The notes under the pieces were generated by a model. The model was not told the origin of the DNA. It saw only the letters and a program-made list of their open reading frames with translations, and made no database searches. 14,265 nucleotides of DNA from Rhodothermales bacterium (GTDB taxonomy: Bacteria; Bacteroidota; Rhodothermia; Rhodothermales; UBA10348), in contig JAURGV010000034.1 of assembly GCA_030833605.1 (NCBI GenBank), positions 1-14,265 of the forward strand, in the 5' to 3' direction. Positions within the stretch are counted from its first letter, which is position 1. Each line of letters begins with the position of its first letter. Of the stretch, positions 6,594 to 13,632 are shown one piece after another. The translations under genes and the position numbers were made by a program.

Positions 6594-8045
6594 TTAGGCA
6601 AAATCTTCGCCCGACTCGGGGTCTTCAAATTGAAGCTCAAACCAGAACCGAGTGCCTCGTCCAAGCGTGCTTTCAACGTGAATTTGTTCGCCGTGGGCGG
6701 CAAGAATCTGTTTCACAATGCTCAACCCGAGTCCCGTACCACCACTTTTACGCGAGCGATCGGGGTCTACGCGGTGAAATCGTTCAAAAATCCGTTCCAA
6801 GTGATCCTCTGGAATCCCTTTTCCGGTATCCACGACTTCAATCTTAACTTTATCCAGGTGCCTTCTGTAACGGCAGCGAACCGTTCCAGAGTCTGAATAC
6901 GCGATCGCGTTGTCAATTAAATTGATTAATACCTGGCGTATGCGAGCTCGATCAGCGCGAACAAATAGTTCAGGGTTTTCGACGATTAAGGAAATGTTTT
7001 TTTCTTCGGCTTTGCCTTTGATCACTTCAAAAACGTCGTTTAACAACTCTGAGAGCTCAAACACCTTGAATTTGATGAGGTCTTCCCGGTATTCGAGCCG
7101 CGCAATTTCAATCAGGTCGTTAAATAGGTTATTCAACCGCTCCAGATTCGTCAGCCCTTTTTCGGCATAAAAACGTCTTTGTTCGTCCGAAAGAGAGCCC
7201 GTTCCAAGGGCTTCGAGGTAACCGCCCACTGCAAAAATTGGATTCCTGACCTCGTGGGACACGTTGCCAATGAATTCATTCTGCAAATGAGCCATTCGCT
7301 GAAGCTCATCAATCTTTTCTTTAAACGTATCCGACATCAGATTGAGGCTTTTGGCTAAGTCCTGAAATTCTGCCGCTCGAGACTCGACAATAATTTCTTC
7401 CTCAAACTGCCCCTCACTAATGTTTTTCGCGCTATTACGAATGGCTTGGAGGGGCTCGGTAACCCGTTGCGCCGCAATCCAACTACCGAATACAGCCAAC
7501 AATAGCGCCATGATCATAGCCGCAACCATGGTAAACTGTAAACGACGTATAAGTCGGTACAGAATGGGGCGGGGCTGGCTTATGCGTACCGTGAAACCCG
7601 ATATGGGTCGTTGCATAGCGATAAAGAATAGATTCTGTCCATCCTCAAATCGCTCGGCATAGTTGACATCCGTCCCCGGTGAAAAACGCATTTCTGGTGC
7701 GTCAAACAGGGGGTGCTCGGTTCCTTCTTTTACGCCTTCGGCGCCCAGAATCGTTGAATCTGAAAGTACAACGTCGATTCGAATGTCGGCCATGCGTTCC
7801 ATGGTCCGCATCCGAATAAGCCGATTCACATTGGAGGATTCATCTTCCAATAAACCGGAAACTCGGGAGACCTGCTGAAACATGGTCTGCTGATAGGCAA
7901 TCTGCACTTCATTCTTGAGAACGAAGGTGATGTACAAACCTACAGCAACAACGGCGATTCCGACAAAAAACAGGAAGGTCAGAATCATCCACGTTTGGGT
8001 CGATGCACGCGTAGGAAATACCCGCTCGACAAAGCGTGAAATCAT
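6594..8045 (-). CDS. Membrane sensor histidine kinase
   Basis: A 483-residue inner-membrane sensor that autophosphorylates and passes phosphate to the response regulator encoded just upstream. TM1 spans about residues 19-43 and TM2 about 171-191. They enclose a roughly 127-residue periplasmic sensor region with no motif I recognise. A HAMP linker follows (about 192-245, RVTEPLQAIRNSAKNIS). The dimerisation domain carries the phospho-accepting H264 in GNVSHEVRNPI. The ATPase domain has an N box (N375-N379, NLIDN), a G1 box DTGKGIP (406-412), an F box (IFERFHR, 419-425) and a G2 box GGTGLGLSIV (435-444). All catalytic motifs are intact. There is no PAS domain, unlike classical PhoR. It starts 23 bases after the regulator's stop, so the two form one operon. 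The signal sensed is unknown. Confidence 0.95.
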   Translation of the reverse strand: MISRFVERVFPTRASTQTWMILTFLFFVGIAVVAVGLYITFVLKNEVQIAYQQTMFQQVSRVSGLLEDESSNVNRLIRMRTMERMADIRIDVVLSDSTILGAEGVKEGTEHPLFDAPEMRFSPGTDVNYAERFEDGQNLFFIAMQRPISGFTVRISQPRPILYRLIRRLQFTMVAAMIMALLLAVFGSWIAAQRVTEPLQAIRNSAKNISEGQFEEEIIVESRAAEFQDLAKSLNLMSDTFKEKIDELQRMAHLQNEFIGNVSHEVRNPIFAVGGYLEALGTGSLSDEQRRFYAEKGLTNLERLNNLFNDLIEIARLEYREDLIKFKVFELSELLNDVFEVIKGKAEEKNISLIVENPELFVRADRARIRQVLINLIDNAIAYSDSGTVRCRYRRHLDKVKIEVVDTGKGIPEDHLERIFERFHRVDPDRSRKSGGTGLGLSIVKQILAAHGEQIHVESTLGRGTRFWFELQFEDPESGEDFA

Positions 8046-8068
8046 AATTCCAGTCCTAATCTATCGAC

Positions 8069-8782
8069 TTATTCTTCGCCGGTTGTTTCTTCTTCAACAA
8101 AACGATATCCAACACCACGAACGGTTTGAATATGCTGGGCGAACGCTCCGAGTTTTTCGCGCAAGTTTTTAATGTGCGCATCTACGGTACGTTCGGTGAC
8201 CATCATGGCGTCTTTCCAGATGGTTTCCAGTAATTGCTGACGGGTGAACGCTTTGCGGGGGTGACGAACCAAGTAACGAACCAACTCAAACTCGGTTAAC
8301 GTTAGGCCTAAGTCTTTCCCTTCCAGCGAAGCACGATATTCGTCTTCGTAAATGGTAAGATTGCGAACCTGAAGGGTTCTGCTTTCTTCAATACCGCTGC
8401 GACGAAGAACGGCTTTAACGTGAGCGACAATCACTTGAGGGGACACCGGTTTAGTTAGGTAAGCATCCGCTCCCAACATAAGTCCGCGTACCTGATCGTC
8501 TTCTTCACCTTTGGCCGACAAAAACACAATCGGAATGGTTTCCGTTTCTACGCGACTGCGCAAACGGCGGCAAATTTCATAGCCATCCATTTCAGGAAGC
8601 ATAATGTCCAAGACCATCAAATCGATATCTGGTGTTGCTTTTTCCAAGGCTTCACTTCCCGTGTAAGCTTTGTGGACGTTGAATCCTTCCTGTTCGAGGA
8701 AGTGAGAGACAACTTCTACAACATCTTCTTCATCATCGACCAAAAGAATGTGAAGTTGGGACGGGTCAAACGTGCTTGCCAT
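8069..8782 (-). CDS. OmpR/PhoB-family response regulator
   Basis: A 237-residue cytoplasmic transcription factor and partner of the downstream histidine kinase. The receiver domain (about 10-125) has the acidic pair D16-D17, the phospho-acceptor D59 in VLDIMLPEMDGYE, S89 in FLSAKG and K111 in LTKP. The C-terminal winged-helix domain (about 135-232) shows LTLTEFELVRYLVRHP, the recognition-helix stretch TERTVDAHIKNLREKL, and the hairpin VRGVGYRF. All residues needed for phosphorylation are present. It is probably the first gene of the regulator-kinase operon: 130 bases separate it from alr, and this gap holds an exact TAnnTTTG element and two dyads, which suggests its own promoter and possible autoregulation. 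Its target genes cannot be deduced. Confidence 0.95.
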   Translation of the reverse strand: MASTFDPSQLHILLVDDEEDVVEVVSHFLEQEGFNVHKAYTGSEALEKATPDIDLMVLDIMLPEMDGYEICRRLRSRVETETIPIVFLSAKGEEDDQVRGLMLGADAYLTKPVSPQVIVAHVKAVLRRSGIEESRTLQVRNLTIYEDEYRASLEGKDLGLTLTEFELVRYLVRHPRKAFTRQQLLETIWKDAMMVTERTVDAHIKNLREKLGAFAQHIQTVRGVGYRFVEEETTGEE

Positions 8783-8821
8783 GGTGATTCCAGGGTAAAA
8801 AGCTGCAAAATGAATGAGTTT

Positions 8822-8899
8822 GGAGAAATTCTCCCACGCTACGTTGCGCAGCGGGTTGCAAATATACTACATATTTGAAGAATTCTGTAACTATGTTAC
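8822..8899 (-). promoter_or_regulatory. Candidate promoter and operator of the two-component operon
   Basis: On the minus strand, TATATTTG (complement of 8859-8866) matches the Bacteroidota -7 consensus TAnnTTTG at every defined base. It lies 76 bases before the regulator's start. No TTTG is seen at the expected upstream spacing. Two dyads flank it: GGAGAA-A-TTCTCC (8822-8834) in the presumed leader, and GTAAC-TAT-GTTAC (8887-8899) just upstream. Either could bind a dimeric regulator, including the encoded one. Confidence 0.4.
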
Positions 8900-8912
8900 T
8901 AGATACATTTCA

Positions 8913-10025
8913 TCAAGGCAAATAATTTCTTGGAACGCGACCACTTATCCCACATACTTGTACGTACGTGATGCTGTTTGTGAGGTGCGCGACTTCAATA
9001 CAAGTGGGCAAATGGAGCCCAAAAATGGAGGTCTCAGACCCTATTTGTATGGATCGGTCGACTTGATCAGGCTCGCCCAAATCGACCATAAACATGTCCA
9101 TACAAACCGTTCCGACCATGGGATACCCTTTTCCTTGTATTCGAACGTGGCCATTATTGGTTAACGATCGCGAAACGCCATCGGCATATCCCGCTCCAAT
9201 AGTCGCGATTACTCTTTCGGAGGGCGCTGTCCACCTGTTTCCATAAGATATGGGTGTGCCTTTTGGCACCGTCTTGATGGCCGTAATCTCGGATTTGAAC
9301 TCCATCACCGGTTGTAGGTCGAGTGACGCCTCATTCCCGGGCAAGTCCAGCAGACCATATAGCGCTATTCCGATGCGCGCCATGGACATACAGGAGGGGT
9401 CGATGGTTTGAGGGAAAGCGAAGGTCGCGCCGCTAGCGGCGCAGTGAAAGGGAGCCGCAACACCGCCCAAAGCCTTTTTCAGACTCATAAACCGTTCGAA
9501 TTGCACCAAAGTGAAATCTGAATCGGGTTCATCTCCGCGAGCAAAGTGGGTCCAAATTGAGGCCAGTTTGGCCGTTGGATGACGTTCGACGTTTTTGATC
9601 AAATCCACGGACATCGCTACCGATTGGCCCAACCTTCCCATTCCCGTGTCTACTTTTACGTGGCAATGGATGGGTTCGTTCAGCGACGAAACCACCGATA
9701 AACTATGATCCGAATCCACAATGGCATCCAATCCGAATTCGTGGTAAAACGCCATGCTTCTCGCCGTTGGAGGAGCAAAAACTAAGATGGATGCCGAAAT
9801 GCCCGCCTCGCGGAGCACTATCGCCTCGGCCACGGTTGCAACTGCCAATTGCTTAACGCCCATTGCGCAGAGTGTGGTGGCCACGCGGACCGAACCGTGA
9901 CCATAACCATTCGCTTTGACCACGCCAATCAGCTCAATCACACCCAACTTTTTTTGAATGACGTCCACATTGTGGCGGAGTCTGTCGAGGTGGATTTCAG
10001 CTCGAGTAGCACTTGGGACGGTCAT
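8913..10025 (-). CDS. alr: Alanine racemase
   Basis: This PLP enzyme interconverts L- and D-alanine for peptidoglycan synthesis in the cytoplasm. The ATG at 10025 gives 370 residues and a start MTVPSATRAEIHLDRLRHNV that fits the family. A GTG at 10043 would add six residues and cannot be excluded. Numbered from that GTG, the PLP lysine is K43 in VVKANGYGHG. The site corresponding to the carbamylated lysine is K130 in HVKVDTGMGRLG, with R137 after it. The second catalytic base is Y286 in GAGYADGVSR, and the C-terminal block GTVCMDMFMVDLG is intact. It ends at a TGA (8913-8915), showing that TGA is a normal stop here. It is transcribed divergently from pyrC; about 170 bases between the two starts must hold both promoters, but I see no clear consensus. 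The D-Ala consumer ddl lies about 2.4 kb away on the other strand. Confidence 0.96.
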   Translation of the reverse strand: MTVPSATRAEIHLDRLRHNVDVIQKKLGVIELIGVVKANGYGHGSVRVATTLCAMGVKQLAVATVAEAIVLREAGISASILVFAPPTARSMAFYHEFGLDAIVDSDHSLSVVSSLNEPIHCHVKVDTGMGRLGQSVAMSVDLIKNVERHPTAKLASIWTHFARGDEPDSDFTLVQFERFMSLKKALGGVAAPFHCAASGATFAFPQTIDPSCMSMARIGIALYGLLDLPGNEASLDLQPVMEFKSEITAIKTVPKGTPISYGNRWTAPSERVIATIGAGYADGVSRSLTNNGHVRIQGKGYPMVGTVCMDMFMVDLGEPDQVDRSIQIGSETSIFGLHLPTCIEVAHLTNSITYVQVCGISGRVPRNYLP

Positions 10026-10193
10026 GGGACGAATATCTGTCACTTAGATTTAGCTAAAAAGGGATATTAAATCACAAAAATGGTGCGTGGAATCTACGTT
10101 AACCTACACAAATAAAGAGTATTTCTTGGTTCTGAGACGTACTTTTCAAGGTGCGGTAAGTCTCAAAGTAGAATACGAACTTCGAACTCCATT

Positions 10194-11489
10194 ATGACCC
10201 AGGAAAGCGTCCCTAATCTCGTTATTCAAGGCGGAATCATTTTAGATCCCGAATCAGGCAAACAAACAAAAGCCGATATCCGGATTGAAAACGGCGTTAT
10301 TGCAGAGATCGGGAGTGGTCTCGACGCCAAGGACAACCCCACTTATGATGCGTCCGGAAAATTTATTTCGATCGGGTGGATGGATATGCACGTGCACCTG
10401 CGCGAGCCCGGCTACGAGCACAAGGAAACCATTGTAACCGGTTGCAAGGCAGCAGCTTACGGAGGATTTACCGCCGTCGCATGTATGCCCAATACCAACC
10501 CTCCGATCCATACACGCGATGTGGTGGAGTTTATTATTGAACGGGCTGAGCATACGGCTGTCGACGTGTATCCGATTGCCTGTGTGTCCAAAAACCGAGC
10601 AGGAGAAAGCTTAGCAGAAATGGCCGATTTGGCCGCAGGTGGAGCGGTTGCTTTTTCGGACGATGGGTCACCGGTGCAAAGTGCCGGACTTATGCGTCAC
10701 GCACTGGAGTATAGCTCCATGTTAAAGAAACCGATTATTAATCACGAAGAAGAGCTTTCTCTAGGCAACAAAGGCCATATGCACGAAGGCGAAGTTTCGA
10801 CCCGATTGGGTCTGCCTGGAATTCCTGGTCTTTCCGAGGAGATAATGATCGCTCGGGACATTTTATTAGCCGAATACACCGGTGGACACGTCCATGTAGC
10901 TCACATTTCTACGGCCAAAGCCGTGGACTTAGTGCGAGAAGCCAAAAAGAAAGGCATTCCTGTAACTACGGAGGTGTGTACCCATCATTTTGCCATCACC
11001 GATAGTTTGGTGGAAACGAACAACTACCACACGAACACGAAAATGCACCCGCCATTGCGCCCTCAATCCGATGTGGATGCGATGAAACAGGGCCTAGCTG
11101 ATGGGACCATCGATGCCATTTGCACGGACCATGCACCTCACGCTTCGTTCGAAAAAGAAGTTGAATACATTTCAGCGCCTTTTGGGATTATTGGATTGGA
11201 ATCGGCTTGGGGATTAACCGGACGTGAAATTGTCGCTCCTGGGGTACTAAGCGTGGCTCAAGCGGTCTTCAAATTGAGTGTAGCTCCACGTCAAATACTT
11301 CACCTTGACATGCCCAGTGTCTCGGTGGGTCAAAAAGCCAATCTGACCATTTTTGATGCGACTACCGATTGGACATTCGGCACGAGTGACATCAAATCCA
11401 AAAGCGCGAATACACCTTTCGTCGGATCTCCTATGAAAGGCAAAGCTTGGGCGGTGTACAACAAAGGGCGTTTTGTAAATAACGCATAG
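10194..11489 (+). CDS. pyrC: Dihydroorotase (class I)
   Basis: This enzyme interconverts N-carbamoyl-L-aspartate and L-dihydroorotate, the third step of pyrimidine synthesis, using zinc. The 431-residue length fits class I enzymes of the amidohydrolase superfamily. Metal ligands are visible: H66 and H68 in DMHVHLREPG, D157 in FSDDGSPV, H184 in INHEEELS, H237 in HVAHISTAKAV and D312 in CTDHAPH. They are spaced as in the Bacillus-type enzyme. The substrate-binding block MPNTNPP is at 98-104. A C-terminal beta-sandwich extension (VGQKANLTIFD, 378-388) completes the usual architecture. The start is the ATG at 10194; there is no Shine-Dalgarno sequence. It is monocistronic as far as seen: the upstream neighbour is divergent and the downstream neighbour convergent. 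I see no hairpin terminator after its stop. Confidence 0.96.
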   Translation: MTQESVPNLVIQGGIILDPESGKQTKADIRIENGVIAEIGSGLDAKDNPTYDASGKFISIGWMDMHVHLREPGYEHKETIVTGCKAAAYGGFTAVACMPNTNPPIHTRDVVEFIIERAEHTAVDVYPIACVSKNRAGESLAEMADLAAGGAVAFSDDGSPVQSAGLMRHALEYSSMLKKPIINHEEELSLGNKGHMHEGEVSTRLGLPGIPGLSEEIMIARDILLAEYTGGHVHVAHISTAKAVDLVREAKKKGIPVTTEVCTHHFAITDSLVETNNYHTNTKMHPPLRPQSDVDAMKQGLADGTIDAICTDHAPHASFEKEVEYISAPFGIIGLESAWGLTGREIVAPGVLSVAQAVFKLSVAPRQILHLDMPSVSVGQKANLTIFDATTDWTFGTSDIKSKSANTPFVGSPMKGKAWAVYNKGRFVNNA

Positions 11490-11527
11490 AGCGCGTTAAG
11501 AAGCCTTGATTCGTCCCCCAGAAGCCC

Positions 11528-11683
11528 TTACTGACCTTTTTCTAGCCGTTTTCCGAGGCGCTTTGGGAGTCCTTCTTCCTTGATGCGCTGGATAGCGCGA
11601 TCTACGTTGTAGGGGATGCGCCGCAGCTCGTACGAAAAACTCTCCGTATCGAAGATGGAAAGGCACGCTCTCGGATCACCATC
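11528..11683 (-). pseudogene. Detached C-terminal tail of the metallophosphoesterase, behind an in-frame TGA
   Basis: Directly after the TGA that ends the phosphoesterase frame, the same frame stays open for 51 codons to a TAA at 11528-11530. It begins DGDPRACLSIFDTESFSYEL and ends in a basic helix-like stretch (RAIQRIKEEGLPKRLGKRLE). This reads as the normal C-terminus of the family, in which GSVGQP is usually followed by RDGDPRA. The stop sits exactly at the Arg position, and CGA to TGA is one transition. The tail shows no further damage, so the event is recent, or a sequencing error, or read through. Confidence 0.75.
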
Positions 11684-12229
11684 TCAGGGTTGACCCACGC
11701 TGCCAACGTTAATCAGGTATCGGTGTCCTTGACGGACTCTCAAGACGCCTAACTGATTGCACAAAATACCCGGTAAATGGGTGTGGCCCACAAAACAGAC
11801 ATCCGTCTGAAAGTGATTGAACTGATCTTGTGCCAAAAAAAACGATTCCACGCGTAACCATCTTTCCGGATCGCCAGGGGAGGCGTGGGCTAGGGTAACA
11901 TGAGAATCGGAATCAATGAATGGCAATGCTGCAAGCCATGCTTTTTGATCACCATCGAGTTGATCGGCATTGTGCTCCGCAGCGATTTGGCCGTCTGGTG
12001 GCAAGTATTCGATCCCTTCGCCCGTAGCGACAGCAAGGTCATGATTTCCCAGCACTACTTTCGAACAGCGTGAACGAACAAGGACCACACAAAGAACGGG
12101 GTCCGCACCATACCCAACCACGTCTCCCAGGCAATAGATATCGGTAATTCCCTCGCGATCGATCTCCGCTAATACGGATTCGAGCGCCGGCAAATTGGAA
12201 TGAATATCTGAAATGAGGGCGATTCGCAA
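11684..12229 (-). CDS. Calcineurin-like metallophosphoesterase, probably truncated by an in-frame TGA
   Basis: A two-metal phosphoesterase of the small YfcE/MJ0936-like type; the substrate is unknown. The start is TTG at 12227-12229, giving MRIALISDIHSN. An in-frame TAA 15-18 bases upstream rules out a longer start. Ligand motifs are complete: D8 and H10 in SDIH, D36 in LGDVVGYG, N62 in LGNHD, H115 in LAHASP, H149 and H151 in VGHTHLPG. The frame ends at residue 181, immediately after NVGSVGQP. The expected 50-residue C-terminus continues in the same frame behind the TGA (11684-11686), so the intact gene would be 11528-12229, about 233 residues, the usual family length. All metal ligands precede the stop, so the short product could retain activity, but it lacks the closing strand and helix. 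It lies divergent from ddl and convergent with pyrC. Confidence 0.85.
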   Translation of the reverse strand: MRIALISDIHSNLPALESVLAEIDREGITDIYCLGDVVGYGADPVLCVVLVRSRCSKVVLGNHDLAVATGEGIEYLPPDGQIAAEHNADQLDGDQKAWLAALPFIDSDSHVTLAHASPGDPERWLRVESFFLAQDQFNHFQTDVCFVGHTHLPGILCNQLGVLRVRQGHRYLINVGSVGQP

Positions 12230-12320
12230 GTTGACCGACTTCGCTTAACGTTTTTTGGCAGAATACTGGACGAATATCCTTAAGATCGGAAGTATAAGTG
12301 TGTCAAATACTCCGCAAATG

Positions 12321-12350
12321 TTTGTCTTATCGTTTCAGGCCGTATTTTCA
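12321..12350 (+). promoter_or_regulatory. Weak promoter candidate for ddl
   Basis: TTTG at 12321-12324 is followed after 18 bases by TATTTTCA (12343-12350), which matches 6 of 8 positions when scored against TAnnTTTG. It lies 37 bases before the ddl ATG, a sensible distance. The spacing is plausible for a Bacteroidota sigma factor, but the match is imperfect. Confidence 0.25.
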
Positions 12351-12386
12351 TAATCCGATACAGAATTTTACGATTTTATAAACATC

Positions 12387-13610
12387 ATGCAGCGCACAAA
12401 GATCGGCGTTTTTTTTGGAGGGCAGTCGCCCGAACACGAAGTCTCTGTCATTACCGGACTTCAGGCCGCAGCTGCCATGAATCCTGCCCAATTTGACGTC
12501 ATTCCCATTTATGTCACGAAAGCGGGCCATTGGTTTTGGGGAGAAGGCCTCGGGAAAATTGAATCGTATAAAAATATTCCAGCGCTGTTAAAAAAATCTA
12601 CCGAAGTATCCATTGCACCTGGTTCTGGTAGAACGTTGGCCCTTATCCCCAGAGAAGCGGCTGTTTTCGGCAGAAAAAAAGAAATTACTATCGACGTAGC
12701 CTTTTTAGCGTTCCACGGAGGAGCAGGAGAGAACGGAGCGGTTCAAGGGATATGCGAAGCCATGAACGTCCCGTATACCGGAAGCGGAGTAGGCGCTTCA
12801 GCGATTGGGATGGACAAAGTGATGGCTAAAAAAGTGTGTCATCTCGCGGGGATACCCGTGGTGGAATGGGTTGAAGTGTGGGAATCGGACTGGCGGAGCA
12901 AGGAAGAGATCCAACTCAATGAAATTGAATCAAAGTTGGAGTATCCGGTGATCGTGAAACCCGGTCGATTGGGTTCCTCCATTGGGATTAGCAAAGTCAA
13001 TCATCGAGCTGAATTAGACGGTGCTATCGAGGAGGCGTTTCGGTACGATGTATCGGTGGTCGTGGAACGATGCATCCCCAATTTGAGGGAAATCAATTGC
13101 TCGGTGCTGGGCTCGAAACAGGAAACGCAGGTTTCGGTCATGGAAGAGCCCGTTTCAGCCGATGGCGTCCTGTCCTTCAAAGACAAATACATGCGCCCTG
13201 GGTCGACCTCCAAGCACTCAGGTAGTAAAGCGGAAAACGTGTCGAGTGCGGAAGGCATGGCTTCGTTGGACCGTCTGATTCCTGCTCCAATTTCTGACGA
13301 TTTGAAAACACGCATTGGCGACTTGGCTCAAAAAATATTCCTCGAGCTCGACTGCAGCGGCTTGGTCCGCATTGATTTCCTGATGAACAACGACACGCAG
13401 GAAGTGTGGTTTAATGAAATCAACACCATTCCAGGATCCCTTTCATTTTATCTTTGGAAGCCCTCAGGTATTGCCTTCGATAAATTGGTTGAACGACTCA
13501 TTAATCTGGCCGTCGCAAAATTTGAGGACCGCTCCAGAAGAGTTCGCTCCTACGATGTGAATCTGTTGGCCGAGAGGTCTGCAGGAGGCCTAAAAGGGGG
13601 CAAGTCGTAG
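12387..13610 (+). CDS. ddl: D-alanine--D-alanine ligase family protein (ATP-grasp)
   Basis: It joins two D-alanines with ATP to make the peptidoglycan dipeptide in the cytoplasm. The protein has 407 residues, longer than the 300-370 usual for the family. By motif alignment with E. coli DdlB, the catalytic E15 is E16 (SPEHEVS). HGGAGENG is at 110-117. The glycine loop is KPGRLGSSIGI (191-201). The omega-loop Lys-Tyr pair is K267-Y268. R328 and the Mg ligands D330, E344 and N346 lie in VRIDFL and WFNEINT. After that the usual GMTxHSL, whose Ser and Leu hold the second D-Ala, is replaced by GSLSFYL (350-356), so the second substrate may differ. The C-terminal tail (about 380-407) ends in GGLKGGKS. 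It lies divergent from the phosphoesterase (157-base gap) and 22 bases upstream of the M28 peptidase gene, probably cotranscribed. D-Ala would come from the nearby alr. Confidence 0.92.
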   Translation: MQRTKIGVFFGGQSPEHEVSVITGLQAAAAMNPAQFDVIPIYVTKAGHWFWGEGLGKIESYKNIPALLKKSTEVSIAPGSGRTLALIPREAAVFGRKKEITIDVAFLAFHGGAGENGAVQGICEAMNVPYTGSGVGASAIGMDKVMAKKVCHLAGIPVVEWVEVWESDWRSKEEIQLNEIESKLEYPVIVKPGRLGSSIGISKVNHRAELDGAIEEAFRYDVSVVVERCIPNLREINCSVLGSKQETQVSVMEEPVSADGVLSFKDKYMRPGSTSKHSGSKAENVSSAEGMASLDRLIPAPISDDLKTRIGDLAQKIFLELDCSGLVRIDFLMNNDTQEVWFNEINTIPGSLSFYLWKPSGIAFDKLVERLINLAVAKFEDRSRRVRSYDVNLLAERSAGGLKGGKS

Positions 13611-13632
13611 CATTTTAAACAGGACTTATGAC

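Noticed and set aside
6446..6847. Plus-strand frame of 133 codons starting in the E1/kinase gap
   Set aside because: Most of it is antisense to the kinase ATPase domain, and it shows no recognisable motif.
8814..9164. Plus-strand frame of 116 codons across the regulator/alr gap
   Set aside because: Its second half is antisense to the conserved C-terminus of alr, and it shows no domain signal.
11684..11686. TGA recoding (selenocysteine or a TGA-sense code)
   Set aside because: Homologues have Arg here, not Cys. alr ends normally at TGA, so the code is standard, and no SECIS-like hairpin is evident next to the codon.
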